NCBI GenBank assembly: GCA_021734075.1
Contig: JAIPJW010000010.1
Coordinates: forward strand, 1 to 44,477
Length of the DNA: 44,477 nucleotides
Direction: 5' to 3'
Origin: Cephaloticoccus sp.
GTDB lineage: Bacteria; Verrucomicrobiota; Verrucomicrobiia; Opitutales; Opitutaceae
A model generated the notes under the pieces. The model was not told where the DNA came from and ran no database searches. It was given only the letters and a program-made list of their open reading frames with translations. The position numbers and the translations under genes are program-made. Positions 24,885 to 32,878 of this stretch are shown one piece after another (positions within the stretch are counted from its first letter, which is position 1; the number at the start of each line of letters is the position of its first letter).

Positions 24885-25577
24885 CTAACTTTCAAGTCTG
24901 GCCTTGGCGTTCCTCCAATTGGGAAAAACCGAATCGAGCAGTCGAAAGAAAGCCCGGTTGTGCAGTGGATACTTAAGGTGACAGATTTCGTGGGCGATCA
25001 CGTAGTCGATACAAATTGACGGCGCCCGCACCAAATCGGGGTTGAGCGCAATGCGCCCTCCCGCTCCCGCACTGCCCCAACGTTTCCGCATGTTAAACAC
25101 GCGGACCCGTGGCCGTGGCAACCGTCGATGACGGCACCATGATTCCCAGCGAGCAATCCGTCGCTCAAATTGCTCCAATGCCTTGTCACGCATCCATGCC
25201 TCCAACAGCTTTTGCACCTCGTCCGGATTGCCGGAGTTGGTGCACACATGAAAATATGCCCCGCGCAGACGGACACCCACCGGTTTCGCACATCGCACCT
25301 TGAGCCGATATTGGCGGCCAAGATAAGTGTGGGTCGCCCCGGATTCGTATCGTAAGGTTAGCCGGTTGCGCTTCATGTCGGCAAAGGCGGCCCGCTGTCG
25401 CACAATCCAACGCAAGCGCTTGCCCACTTTTGCCGCGATGTCGCCGACCGGGACGTCGTGCGGAGCGATCAATTCCAACTCCCCATCCGGCTGCACACTG
25501 ATCGCCAACGTTTTCCGATCAGACCGGCGCAGCACCGCAGGTCCCGCTGGCGTGCTAATGTTCTCGTGCTTAGACAT
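24885..25577 (-). CDS. YgjP/M48-like metallopeptidase linked to hsdR
   Basis: This 230-residue protein is a YgjP (DUF45) family zinc metallopeptidase. The first ~100 residues are a beta-rich domain, and HEICH (196-200) plus His206 form the zinc site in DYVIAHEICHLKYPLHNRAFF. RKRWGSAGAGGRIALNP is the typical segment before it. The ATG at 25577 lies inside the end of hsdR (8-bp overlap); an alternative at 25613 is deeper in hsdR and less likely. Genes of this family commonly stand directly after hsdR in type I R-M operons, so a role in turnover or processing of the R-M complex is reasonable, but it is not proven. It is the last gene of the island. Confidence 0.88.
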   Translation of the reverse strand: MSKHENISTPAGPAVLRRSDRKTLAISVQPDGELELIAPHDVPVGDIAAKVGKRLRWIVRQRAAFADMKRNRLTLRYESGATHTYLGRQYRLKVRCAKPVGVRLRGAYFHVCTNSGNPDEVQKLLEAWMRDKALEQFERRIARWESWCRHRRLPRPRVRVFNMRKRWGSAGAGGRIALNPDLVRAPSICIDYVIAHEICHLKYPLHNRAFFRLLDSVFPNWRNAKARLES

Positions 25578-28500
25578 CCGTTCTGTTCCGGGCAATCCGC
25601 AGGATGGATTCAATCACCGCATCCATGTGCTCAAAGGTGAGTTTGACTCCCTTCTCGCTTTGCAACCTGAACAACAGGTCATCGAGATCGTTGCGCATCT
25701 GGTTCTGCGCATCAGCATTGTCGCGCCAGCGAACGATGGCATGCCTGCGGATGATCGTTTCGATTTCGCAGGCCGCTTCGGCCAGCATGTTGCCCAGTTG
25801 GATGTCGGCATCCGATGAATTGGTAATTTTGCCATACGGGCTTTGCGTTTCTTGCACTTCATCGCTCGACGGCCCCGCCTTGAGTCCGGGCATCTGCTCT
25901 TTGAGTGCACCGAAAAATGCCTTGGCCAGATCACTGTCCCGCACCGCCATCGGGGTATCGTCATGGCGACCGTCGCGCACCCTTTCCATGAAGTCGGTCA
26001 TGCGGGAAAGTAGATCCGCTTCACTGATTCGCTGGGCTTCATAATCGTCGATGGCCTGTTGAATGAGCAGGGAGAAGCGGCGGTAAAAGAAGGGATCTTC
26101 CTCCATTTTCTCCGTGATCGTTCTTTTCGTCCGGTTGGCGATGATATCAGCCTTCGCTCGCGGCGAGCGCGCCTTGTCTACCTCGGCTTGAAACGCGTCC
26201 CGCTCGAAGATGTTCACCGGATCGACCACTTGGATGATCTCATCGGCCTGCACATAGGTGGAGAGCATCTTTTTGATCTGTTTCTCGTAATCCCGATAAT
26301 CGATCTCCTCCGCGTAGTGGATTTTGACCGAAGCCCGGATTTTCTGAAACAGGAGCGCGTCGCGCTTGTAGCGCTCGACCTTGGCCGGGTCGGTCTCGTT
26401 GAGCCACGCCATGGCGGAGAGGGCAATTTTGAGCAGACGGCTGAATCGGGAAACGCGGGCATAAAACTCCTCGCGTTTGAGCGGGTCGGCCAGCGCCAGC
26501 ACATAGGCCTCGTCGTCCAGCTTGTTGGGCAGGTCACGAAACAGATCCCAGACGCCGTCGTGAGTGGCGGGGAGTTGCTTCAATTCTTCGCGCACCTCGG
26601 TCAACGCCCCTTCCAGGTCCTCGGGATCGAAGAGCTGCCCGGCCAGTTGACTGTAAAGCTCCAGCGCGTCGTGCAATTCACCGATCACCCCGTGGTAGTC
26701 GATGATATGGCCGTAGTCCTTGCCCGGATGCAGCCGGTTCACCCGGGCAATCGCCTGTAGCAGCGTGTGCTCCTTCAGGCTGCGGGCGATGTAGAGCACG
26801 ACATTGCGCGGCGCATCAAAGCCCGTGAGCAGCTTGTCCACCACGATGATGATCTCGGGGGTGTCGCCGTTCTTGAATGCCCCGATGACATTCCGGTTGT
26901 AGTCTTTCTCGCTGCCGTGCTTTGCCATCTGGGCTTTCCAGAACGTCTGCACATTTTCATCGGCCGCTGCATCACCCTCGCCTTCCCGGTCGTCCGGCGC
27001 GGAGATCAACACTTCCGACGACACCTTTCCAAACTGGTCGAGATAACTCTTGATCAACAGGGCTTCGCGCTTCCCTGCCGCCGTGAGCTGCCCCTTGAAA
27101 CCCGTGCCCTGCCACGTCTTCGCAAAGTGCTCCGAAACATCCCACGCGATGAGGTAGAGTCGGCTTTCGATCCGGGTGAGTTCATCGCGCGAGGCAAACT
27201 TGCGTTTGAGATCGGCTTTTTGCTCGGTCGTGAGCCCCTCCGCCAACTGCTCGAACATCCGGTCCACCGCCGCCCGGTTTACCTGCTGGCTGATATGCCG
27301 GCCCTCATACAGCAGAGGCACCACCGCTTTGTCTGCTACGGCATCGCGAATCGTGTAGGCCGGCTCGATGAAGCCGCCGAATTTCTGCGCCGTGTTCTTT
27401 TCCTTCTTCATCAACGGCGTGCCGGTGAACCCGATGAAGCAGGCGTTGGGCAGTGCCTTCATCATGCGAAGGTTGGCTTCGCCGTATTGGGAACGGTGGC
27501 TCTCGTCCACGAGCACGAAGAGATCAGCGTTGTGGTTGCGAAATGATTCGTTGGCCTTGCCCGCCGCGCCAAACTTGTCGAGCACGGTCGTGATCACCGC
27601 CACGCGGTCATCCTCCAGCAACTCCATGAGATGGCGTCCGGTCTTGGCCTGCACCGGCTCCTTGCCGCACTGGTGAAAGGTCTTGAAAATCTGTTCGTCG
27701 AGATCGATGCGGTCGGTCACCAGCACGATGCGTGGATTGGGCACCGCCGGATCGAGCGCCAGCGCCTTGGCCAGCATAACCATGGTCAGCGACTTGCCGG
27801 AGCCCTGGGTATGCCAGATCACGCCGCCCCGCCGCCTTCCCTCCAGATCCTTGATGTGAATGCGCTCCAATGCCTTTCGAATCGCAAAATACTGCTGGTA
27901 GCGCGCGATCTTGCGGACGGTGCCGCCCTCGTCGAAGAGCGTAAACAGCCGGGTCAGCTCGATCAGCCGCTCCGGTCGACACAAGGCATAGAGGAGCCGG
28001 TCCTGCCCGGTGACCTCGCGCGGACCCGCCGCGGCCATGGCCTCGAAGTAACTGCGGGTGTAGGCAAACTCACCGGTAAACAGCTTCTCATGTTCTTCCC
28101 GCCGCGGTGGCAGCGCCAGCAGGGTGCGTATTTCCGCGTCGATGCCATGCATCTCCTTCCACTCCGACCAAAACTTAAGTGTCGTGCCCGTGGTGCCGTA
28201 ACGGCCGTCGTCCTTGTTCAACCCCAGCAGCAAGGGCGCGTAGGTAAACAGATGAGGGATTTCAGCCGCTTCCTGATTGCGCAGGTGCTGCTTGATCGCT
28301 GCCGTGAGGGCATCCTTCTCGTCGCGGCGTTTGCACTCGATCACGACAAACGGGATACCGTTGACGAAACAGACAATGTCGGGCCGCCGGGTTTCATGGC
28401 TGGCGGTGCGCGCGACCTTGAACTCGGCGGCCACGTGGAAGCGGTTGTTGCGCAGATGCTCCCAATCGATGAAGCGCAGGCTGCGGCCCTTCGTCTCATC

Positions 28501-28833
28501 TCCCACCGTTTGATCGATGCTCACGCCGAGGACGATCAGGTCGTAAATTTTCTCAGCCGTGCGACAAAGCCCATCAAACGGCACCGTGCGCAGCTTTTCA
28601 ATGGCCTCGGCAATGGCCGTATCGGTAAACGGCACCTCCCGGCCCTTGGCCTGCACGCGATTGATCCGGTGGAGTTGCTTCGCCAGCACGTCTTCCAACA
28701 GCACGTTACCCAGCTTACCCCGCCGCTCCACCGCTACTTCCTCGGGCGACAGGTAGGCAAAGCCCAACTGCTGCAGCAGCTGAATCGCCGGAATCTGGCT
28801 GACGTGGGCTTCGAGGAAATTGGGGGTGTTCAT
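25570..28833 (-). CDS. hsdR: Type I restriction enzyme R subunit
   Basis: This 1087-residue protein has all the parts of HsdR. The nuclease domain carries PD (151-152) and ECK (166-168) in FVVIECKRR. The SF2 translocase shows Walker A QGSGKS (343-348), DESHR (443-447) and a second RecA domain with ITGFDAPRN-like LLTGFDAPRN and QAIARVNR. The helical C-terminus binds HsdM. The length and motifs are normal, so it should be active. The ATG at 28833 overlaps the Abi gene stop (ATGA). A second copy of the first 74 bp of this gene exists at 29979-30052, the mark of a past rearrangement. With hsdM (35132) and hsdS (32875) it makes a complete type I system, though five genes lie between. Confidence 0.96.
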   Translation of the reverse strand: MNTPNFLEAHVSQIPAIQLLQQLGFAYLSPEEVAVERRGKLGNVLLEDVLAKQLHRINRVQAKGREVPFTDTAIAEAIEKLRTVPFDGLCRTAEKIYDLIVLGVSIDQTVGDETKGRSLRFIDWEHLRNNRFHVAAEFKVARTASHETRRPDIVCFVNGIPFVVIECKRRDEKDALTAAIKQHLRNQEAAEIPHLFTYAPLLLGLNKDDGRYGTTGTTLKFWSEWKEMHGIDAEIRTLLALPPRREEHEKLFTGEFAYTRSYFEAMAAAGPREVTGQDRLLYALCRPERLIELTRLFTLFDEGGTVRKIARYQQYFAIRKALERIHIKDLEGRRRGGVIWHTQGSGKSLTMVMLAKALALDPAVPNPRIVLVTDRIDLDEQIFKTFHQCGKEPVQAKTGRHLMELLEDDRVAVITTVLDKFGAAGKANESFRNHNADLFVLVDESHRSQYGEANLRMMKALPNACFIGFTGTPLMKKEKNTAQKFGGFIEPAYTIRDAVADKAVVPLLYEGRHISQQVNRAAVDRMFEQLAEGLTTEQKADLKRKFASRDELTRIESRLYLIAWDVSEHFAKTWQGTGFKGQLTAAGKREALLIKSYLDQFGKVSSEVLISAPDDREGEGDAAADENVQTFWKAQMAKHGSEKDYNRNVIGAFKNGDTPEIIIVVDKLLTGFDAPRNVVLYIARSLKEHTLLQAIARVNRLHPGKDYGHIIDYHGVIGELHDALELYSQLAGQLFDPEDLEGALTEVREELKQLPATHDGVWDLFRDLPNKLDDEAYVLALADPLKREEFYARVSRFSRLLKIALSAMAWLNETDPAKVERYKRDALLFQKIRASVKIHYAEEIDYRDYEKQIKKMLSTYVQADEIIQVVDPVNIFERDAFQAEVDKARSPRAKADIIANRTKRTITEKMEEDPFFYRRFSLLIQQAIDDYEAQRISEADLLSRMTDFMERVRDGRHDDTPMAVRDSDLAKAFFGALKEQMPGLKAGPSSDEVQETQSPYGKITNSSDADIQLGNMLAEAACEIETIIRRHAIVRWRDNADAQNQMRNDLDDLLFRLQSEKGVKLTFEHMDAVIESILRIARNRTDV
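28760..28833 (-). repeat. hsdR start, copy 1 of 74-bp duplication
   Basis: The first 74 bases of hsdR match 29979-30052 with only about eight differences, and both copies end exactly at the ATG. This is the functional copy; the other is the leftover. Confidence 0.88.
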
Positions 28834-29795
28834 GACTGCCAATAGGGGCTGCTCCAAGACGGACCGAACCCCATCGCGGAAATGTCTATTTCGGGAAAAC
28901 TCATCAATAGATCACGGAACTCCTTTCTCCAATCATCGGCCGGTGCGATGATGCGCAGCATTTCCACCAAAACGGTAGCCTGGCCCTCGAAGCGGTTGGA
29001 TGCATGCACTGTGGCCGCAAGATGCACTGGAATCTTGGGTGTGATCGAGAATTCCCGGTTCCAGAGCCGCCCATGATGTGCACAGATGTTGCGGAGGTGA
29101 GAAAGCGAATGAAGCCATGAGGCCATCACCTTGGCGGTGATACCGAAACGGTTGGCGATGACCGCCTTAAGGAGCGAGTCGCCCAAGCCCTTGTAGAGGA
29201 GCGAGAGCGAGCCCAGCGTGAGCACCTCGGCAACCATCCAGAAGGGAGGGAGATGGGGACTATCGTATTTATTATAAAAGTGCTCGATGAATTTCTCCGC
29301 GTGGTCGGTGGGCAGGATGCGCTGATTGGTGACTGGATGATATTTGATTCCAACCTCGCGTTCGAGATTCTGGATGAAGGCTGCGTGGTTGAATTGCGGG
29401 TGGAAGCGGGCGGCGTCCAAGAACCAGTGAGGTCCCCCAATCGCGACAGGTGCCCCCGGTGCCGTGACAGCCGTAGCAATTGGCGCCGTTGTCGTGGCGG
29501 TGATAATTCGGGCGCGCAGCCCCACCTCAATACGCTCGATCGCGTCGGATACGAGCAGGCGTAGTTCACGATCAAACTCGTAAACACGAGCAATCTGCTC
29601 CCACGTAGTGCCGGCCTTGAAGACTTTACGATCAGGCGGAACAAGAAAGGGATACGCGTAGCCGGCGAGCCGGTAGTAGCCGAGATTTTCCACGGCCGCT
29701 TGGAGGTCGACGGGAGTAGCGACCGTGAGCCCCCGGCCCACGATCTTGGCGTAAAGGTCCGCCAAACCCATTGCTGGTTTGCCGTAAGCCGTCAT
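28830..29795 (-). CDS. Abi_2 family (AbiD/F-like) HEPN abortive infection protein
   Basis: This 321-residue protein matches the Abi_2 family. MTAYGKPAMG opens the protein, VENLGYYRLAGYAYPF is the N-terminal signature, RVYEFDRELRLLVSDAIERIEVGLRARI is the central helix, and LSHLRNICAHHGRLWNREF carries the HEPN RNase motif (Arg235, His240). Abi_2 proteins such as AbiD and AbiF stop phage growth by killing or arresting the infected cell, and several are held in check by a neighbouring RNA. ATG at 29795 is chosen because the first residues fit the family start; the 30-codon extension upstream is non-family. Its stop overlaps the hsdR start (ATGA), so it is translated with hsdR. The 183 bp upstream contain the tRNA fragment and could carry its promoter or a small RNA. 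Confidence 0.9.
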   Translation of the reverse strand: MTAYGKPAMGLADLYAKIVGRGLTVATPVDLQAAVENLGYYRLAGYAYPFLVPPDRKVFKAGTTWEQIARVYEFDRELRLLVSDAIERIEVGLRARIITATTTAPIATAVTAPGAPVAIGGPHWFLDAARFHPQFNHAAFIQNLEREVGIKYHPVTNQRILPTDHAEKFIEHFYNKYDSPHLPPFWMVAEVLTLGSLSLLYKGLGDSLLKAVIANRFGITAKVMASWLHSLSHLRNICAHHGRLWNREFSITPKIPVHLAATVHASNRFEGQATVLVEMLRIIAPADDWRKEFRDLLMSFPEIDISAMGFGPSWSSPYWQS

Positions 29796-29928
29796 GCGTC
29801 CCCACCTCCCAGTCGCGGCATTTGGGCAAAAAAATACCCCCCAAGTTGCGCATCGTGGAGAGGCGTGGAGGGTCTGTTGACACACAAGAAGCGCAGGCCG
29901 CCGCCGTTTACAAGCTCGAATTTATTCG

Positions 29929-29966
29929 TCGGCGGGGGGGGATTCGAACCCCCGTGACCTGAAACC
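29929..29966 (-). other. 3' fragment of a tRNA gene (T-arm and acceptor)
   Basis: On the minus strand the sequence reads a 5-bp T stem GGGGG, loop TTCGAAT, CCCCC, then the 7-base acceptor strand CCCGCCG and discriminator A. Together they form the 3' end of a tRNA gene without encoded CCA. The 5' half (D-arm, anticodon arm, CGGCGGG acceptor partner) is absent: the sequence upstream joins the duplicated hsdR start instead. Such 3' tRNA ends are left by integrative elements that use tRNA genes as attachment sites. The tRNA identity cannot be told from the part present. Confidence 0.66.
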
Positions 29967-29978
29967 ATCAATCCGTCC

Positions 29979-30052
29979 AAGCCCAACTGTTGCAGTAACT
30001 GAATCGCCGGAATCTGGCTGACGGGGGCTTCGAGCAAGTTGGGGGCGTTCAT
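29979..30052 (-). pseudogene. Truncated duplicate of the hsdR 5' end
   Basis: This 74-bp stretch repeats the first codons of hsdR. It encodes MNAPNLLEAPVSQIP in place of MNTPNFLEAHVSQIP, then AIQLLQQLG, then departs from hsdR into the tRNA fragment. It starts 13 bp after the CD-NTase stop, the place where hsdR would be expected if the Abi block were absent. It is best read as the stub of an earlier hsdR. Confidence 0.85.
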
Positions 30053-30064
30053 CACCTTGTGGAA

Positions 30065-30892
30065 TTAAGCAATAGGCGGCAGCAGCCGTTCCAGCTTTCG
30101 TTGAGCTTGGTCGTCTTCGCCTCGTGATTCATGTGCCTTAATTTCTGACACCAGTGATTGGGCGCGCTCAACCGCCCGCTTCTTATAGTTGGGTTCACCC
30201 CAAGATACACTCATGTCTTCGATAAAACTCGAAAACCAAGCCCATAAATCCACTTTCTCCCCAAAAAGGATTACCGTCAGTGGTGGCGAATGATCGACGA
30301 CTGACCGTTCCAATAGATAGGACTCGTAAGGATAGCCGTTGCACGCATTCCAATACTTTAGCACCCGTGCCAGTGGTTTAATCAGATTCCCATTGCTCTT
30401 GTTTTTCTCCGTCAGTTTTTCGTTAAACGCGTTGGGTTCGGTATCCTGCCAGGTTTGATAACCATTGGACCGGAGGGGGATTTTTAGCCCCCCAAAAAAG
30501 CTATCAATCGCTGGCACTAGCTCAAACTTGATGCGGTTGAGCGAGAGCACAATGGTGGGGTTCGATTGGGCAATATCGGAGCGCGGATACTTGGCTTCAG
30601 CAAACCTAAGCAGTCTGTTCAAATACGTTTGTGGCGTCGCATCCTCCTCCGCAAAAACCACCATGTAGTCGATGTCTGAATGCTCGTCCATTGCATGGGG
30701 AAGAATCGTCCCCCGAGTGAACGACCCAAATGCGAAATGTCTTTTTAGCATATTGCCGCTCAAAAGAGTGCCATTGAAATACGTATCCAGGCGCACTTTG
30801 AGGGCAGCGAGCGAGCCATGGACACTTAATTGTTCCGTGTCACGCAGGACGGCCGCTCCGGCGAGGCGGGTAAGATAGCCGTTAGCACTCAT
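30065..30892 (-). CDS. SMODS-family nucleotidyltransferase (CD-NTase)
   Basis: This 275-residue protein is a CD-NTase-like (SMODS) nucleotidyltransferase. It has FGSFTRGTILP (55-65), the metal-binding pair DID in HSDIDYMVVF (73 and 75) and a third acidic position, Glu124, in KFELVPAID. Downstream FNEKLTEKNKSNGNLIKPLARVLKYWN is the helical domain. This family makes cyclic di- or trinucleotide signals in CBASS anti-phage systems. The partner here is the SLATT protein, whose gene overlaps this one by 4 bp (ATGA), so the pair is a signal enzyme plus 2TM effector. The catalytic Asp pair is intact; the Glu in the third position is common in this branch. No Cap2/Cap3 ubiquitin-like factors are found. 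It is AT-richer than the R-M genes. Confidence 0.88.
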   Translation of the reverse strand: MSANGYLTRLAGAAVLRDTEQLSVHGSLAALKVRLDTYFNGTLLSGNMLKRHFAFGSFTRGTILPHAMDEHSDIDYMVVFAEEDATPQTYLNRLLRFAEAKYPRSDIAQSNPTIVLSLNRIKFELVPAIDSFFGGLKIPLRSNGYQTWQDTEPNAFNEKLTEKNKSNGNLIKPLARVLKYWNACNGYPYESYLLERSVVDHSPPLTVILFGEKVDLWAWFSSFIEDMSVSWGEPNYKKRAVERAQSLVSEIKAHESRGEDDQAQRKLERLLPPIA

Positions 30893-31392
30893 TTCTTTTC
30901 CCCCTCCTCATTATAGGTGTGCTCCCCTTTACGGATGCCACTCCGTGTTATCTGATACGCGAGCCATGGCACTGGTGGGGCATTCTTTTGCGTTTCGTGA
31001 TACGCCTCGATAATCCCATCCAATTGCTGTTTCAAAATCCGGGCATCGGTTTCGAGCACCACAGAAATGTTGTGAAACATGCGAGCCTTCCGCTTAATCT
31101 CGGCACACGAGACGCCTGCCTCATGGTGCGGCTGAGCTTTCTCGGATGGTTTCAGGAAAGTGATGACCGCGGTGAGGGCGGCAGATGTGGCCGCTATGGT
31201 TGAGCCTAGCACATTTTGGTCATCAAAAAACTGCTTTCCTGCGAGCGCGCCGAGGATCACAGCGAGAATACCAAGAGAATAATGGGTAATATTCCAAAGC
31301 ATCGCAGAGTTAAAATGTCCCTTCATGGTGTAGAGGGCATCCCATTCCAACCGGTCGGCCTCGGCTTTAAGTTCGGCGATTACAGGACACAT
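30889..31392 (-). CDS. SLATT domain two-TM effector protein
   Basis: This 167-residue protein matches the SLATT family (SMODS/SLOG-associating 2TM effectors). A lead helix (1-30) is followed by TM1 in HYSLGILAVILGALAG (37-52), TM2 in IAATSAALTAVITFL (66-80) and the signature KPSEKAQPHHEAG (81-93). A long cytoplasmic helical part (94-150) closes the protein. In SMODS systems such proteins are predicted to form membrane pores when the cyclic nucleotide binds, killing or arresting an infected cell. It sits just upstream of the CD-NTase gene and overlaps it (ATGA). It starts 64 bp after the dGTPase stop, and TACAAT lies only 7 bases ahead of the ATG, so a leaderless internal promoter is possible. 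Confidence 0.87.
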   Translation of the reverse strand: MCPVIAELKAEADRLEWDALYTMKGHFNSAMLWNITHYSLGILAVILGALAGKQFFDDQNVLGSTIAATSAALTAVITFLKPSEKAQPHHEAGVSCAEIKRKARMFHNISVVLETDARILKQQLDGIIEAYHETQKNAPPVPWLAYQITRSGIRKGEHTYNEEGEKK

Positions 31393-31456
31393 AAGAATAA
31401 TTGTATTTTATCGGTTTGCAGTAGCGGCATGAGACTTCGTCTTGGGTTGCATACGA

Positions 31457-32878
31457 CTAACTAGATAATGTGATACCTTTCAGTTTTCTGAAGAGTGACA
31501 GCGCGTATTGGTCGGTCATGCCGGTGACAAAATCCGTGATGCGGAGCAGACGAAGATAAGGGTCATTGTCAGGGACCATATCCTTCCCAACAAACTCCAT
31601 TGGGATTCGTTGCAGTATTTTCTTTGAGCGATATGAAAGCCGTCCATTTGCAGCTTCATCGACTGCGGTCCAAAATAGATCTAGCAGACCCCCGATGACT
31701 TCGAAACCAGCAGCCTCCGTTTCTACAATATTAAAATGAGTGTATATATCTTTTTTGATCCGATCTTTTATTTCATTCAATATACCGCCTGAGCGCCCAG
31801 CGGGAGTGTCGAGTATTAATTCGCTCTCGTATTTCCCTCTGAGAATTTGGCTTTCGTTTTTTTTGAATGAGGCACTGACCTGTTTTATAAGTTCTCTTAT
31901 GGCTAGAGCTCGTAGATAGCCGATTCTGGAGTTGTCATCTGGTTCGTCCTGCAGCCGTTTCTTTGCTGCCGTTTGTTCTTGGGCGGGTAGTATGCTTAGC
32001 AACAATTTATTCGAGTCTTGATAAGCAATGCAGCCCAAACGTGCGCCATCTTCAAAATCGACTATTGGATTACAAACATCATCGGCCGCTTCCATTACAT
32101 AAGCGAGTGGATGTCGGCACCACCCACCATTGGAATTGCGAAGCAGGCCAAGTGTTTTGGCGATAGAGTTAAATATGTTCGATTCTGCACTGAAGAAGCC
32201 AAATTTCTCCCACCTTTTTCCCGGGCCTGCTTCAATAGCTGAGATTGGGTATTTGGTAAAAGCCCCCAACGTGGCATTTGTTAATCTCATTCCGCCTTTA
32301 TCACGATATAACTGTAGGCTAGTGAGAATGCGGAACCCTTGGGCATTGCCCTCCCAAAGTTCGAATTCGCGAGCAAGAGCAGCCTGCTTTACGGTCTCGC
32401 GAGCAGCTTTCCCGCATGGTGAATTAATAAACCAATACCGAACTGCATCTTCCCCTGAATGTCCAAAAGGTGGGTTGCCCAAATCGTGAGCCAATGCTGC
32501 AACGGCGACAATTGATCCAAAGTCGGCTGTAGAGAATGTCTCTGATAATGTGCTAACGGTCTCTTTCCCTTTAGGATATCTACGGACAGTCTCTTGTCCG
32601 TGTCTACTAAGCACGATGGCACCTGCCATCATCCCCAATGTTCTAGCGACTGTGGAAACTTCCAAACTATGGGTGAGTCGTGTTCGGACATAATCACTAT
32701 CGCTTAATGGGAAAACCTGCGTCTTGTCTTGAAGTCGACGGAACGCTGATGAAAAGACAATGCGATCATAATCCATCTGCCATGGTGGCCGAGCAGGATC
32801 AATGTCGTTGAGGCCGGCTAAACCCGGCCGTTGCCAATTCAGAAGATCGCTCCATTGCATTTCATTTTTGAGTTTCAT
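31457..32878 (-). CDS. dGTPase-like HD-domain triphosphohydrolase
   Basis: This 473-residue protein belongs to the deoxyguanosine triphosphate triphosphohydrolase family. It has WQMDYDRIVFSSAFRRLQDKTQV, RTRLTHSLEVS (His70) and AALAHDLGNPPFGHSGE (His131-Asp132), followed by YVMEAADDVCNPIVDFEDG, which carries the last metal Asp. These enzymes remove PPP from dNTPs; several act in phage defence by emptying the nucleotide pool. The ATG at 32878 overlaps the hsdS stop (ATGA), so its synthesis is tied to the R-M operon. The sequence is clearly AT-richer than the hsd genes upstream, a sign of different origin. A housekeeping role is possible but less likely here. Confidence 0.88.
   Translation of the reverse strand: MKLKNEMQWSDLLNWQRPGLAGLNDIDPARPPWQMDYDRIVFSSAFRRLQDKTQVFPLSDSDYVRTRLTHSLEVSTVARTLGMMAGAIVLSRHGQETVRRYPKGKETVSTLSETFSTADFGSIVAVAALAHDLGNPPFGHSGEDAVRYWFINSPCGKAARETVKQAALAREFELWEGNAQGFRILTSLQLYRDKGGMRLTNATLGAFTKYPISAIEAGPGKRWEKFGFFSAESNIFNSIAKTLGLLRNSNGGWCRHPLAYVMEAADDVCNPIVDFEDGARLGCIAYQDSNKLLLSILPAQEQTAAKKRLQDEPDDNSRIGYLRALAIRELIKQVSASFKKNESQILRGKYESELILDTPAGRSGGILNEIKDRIKKDIYTHFNIVETEAAGFEVIGGLLDLFWTAVDEAANGRLSYRSKKILQRIPMEFVGKDMVPDNDPYLRLLRITDFVTGMTDQYALSLFRKLKGITLSS

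Noticed and set aside
26059-28845. Plus-strand ORFs of 233-404 codons opposite hsdR
   Set aside because: Antisense to hsdR, whose motifs are complete; no domain seen in the plus-strand frames.
29792-30055. An 87-codon minus-strand ORF running from the hsdR stub through the tRNA fragment
   Set aside because: The frame simply joins the duplicated hsdR start with translated tRNA sequence (GGSNPPPPTN); not a gene of its own.
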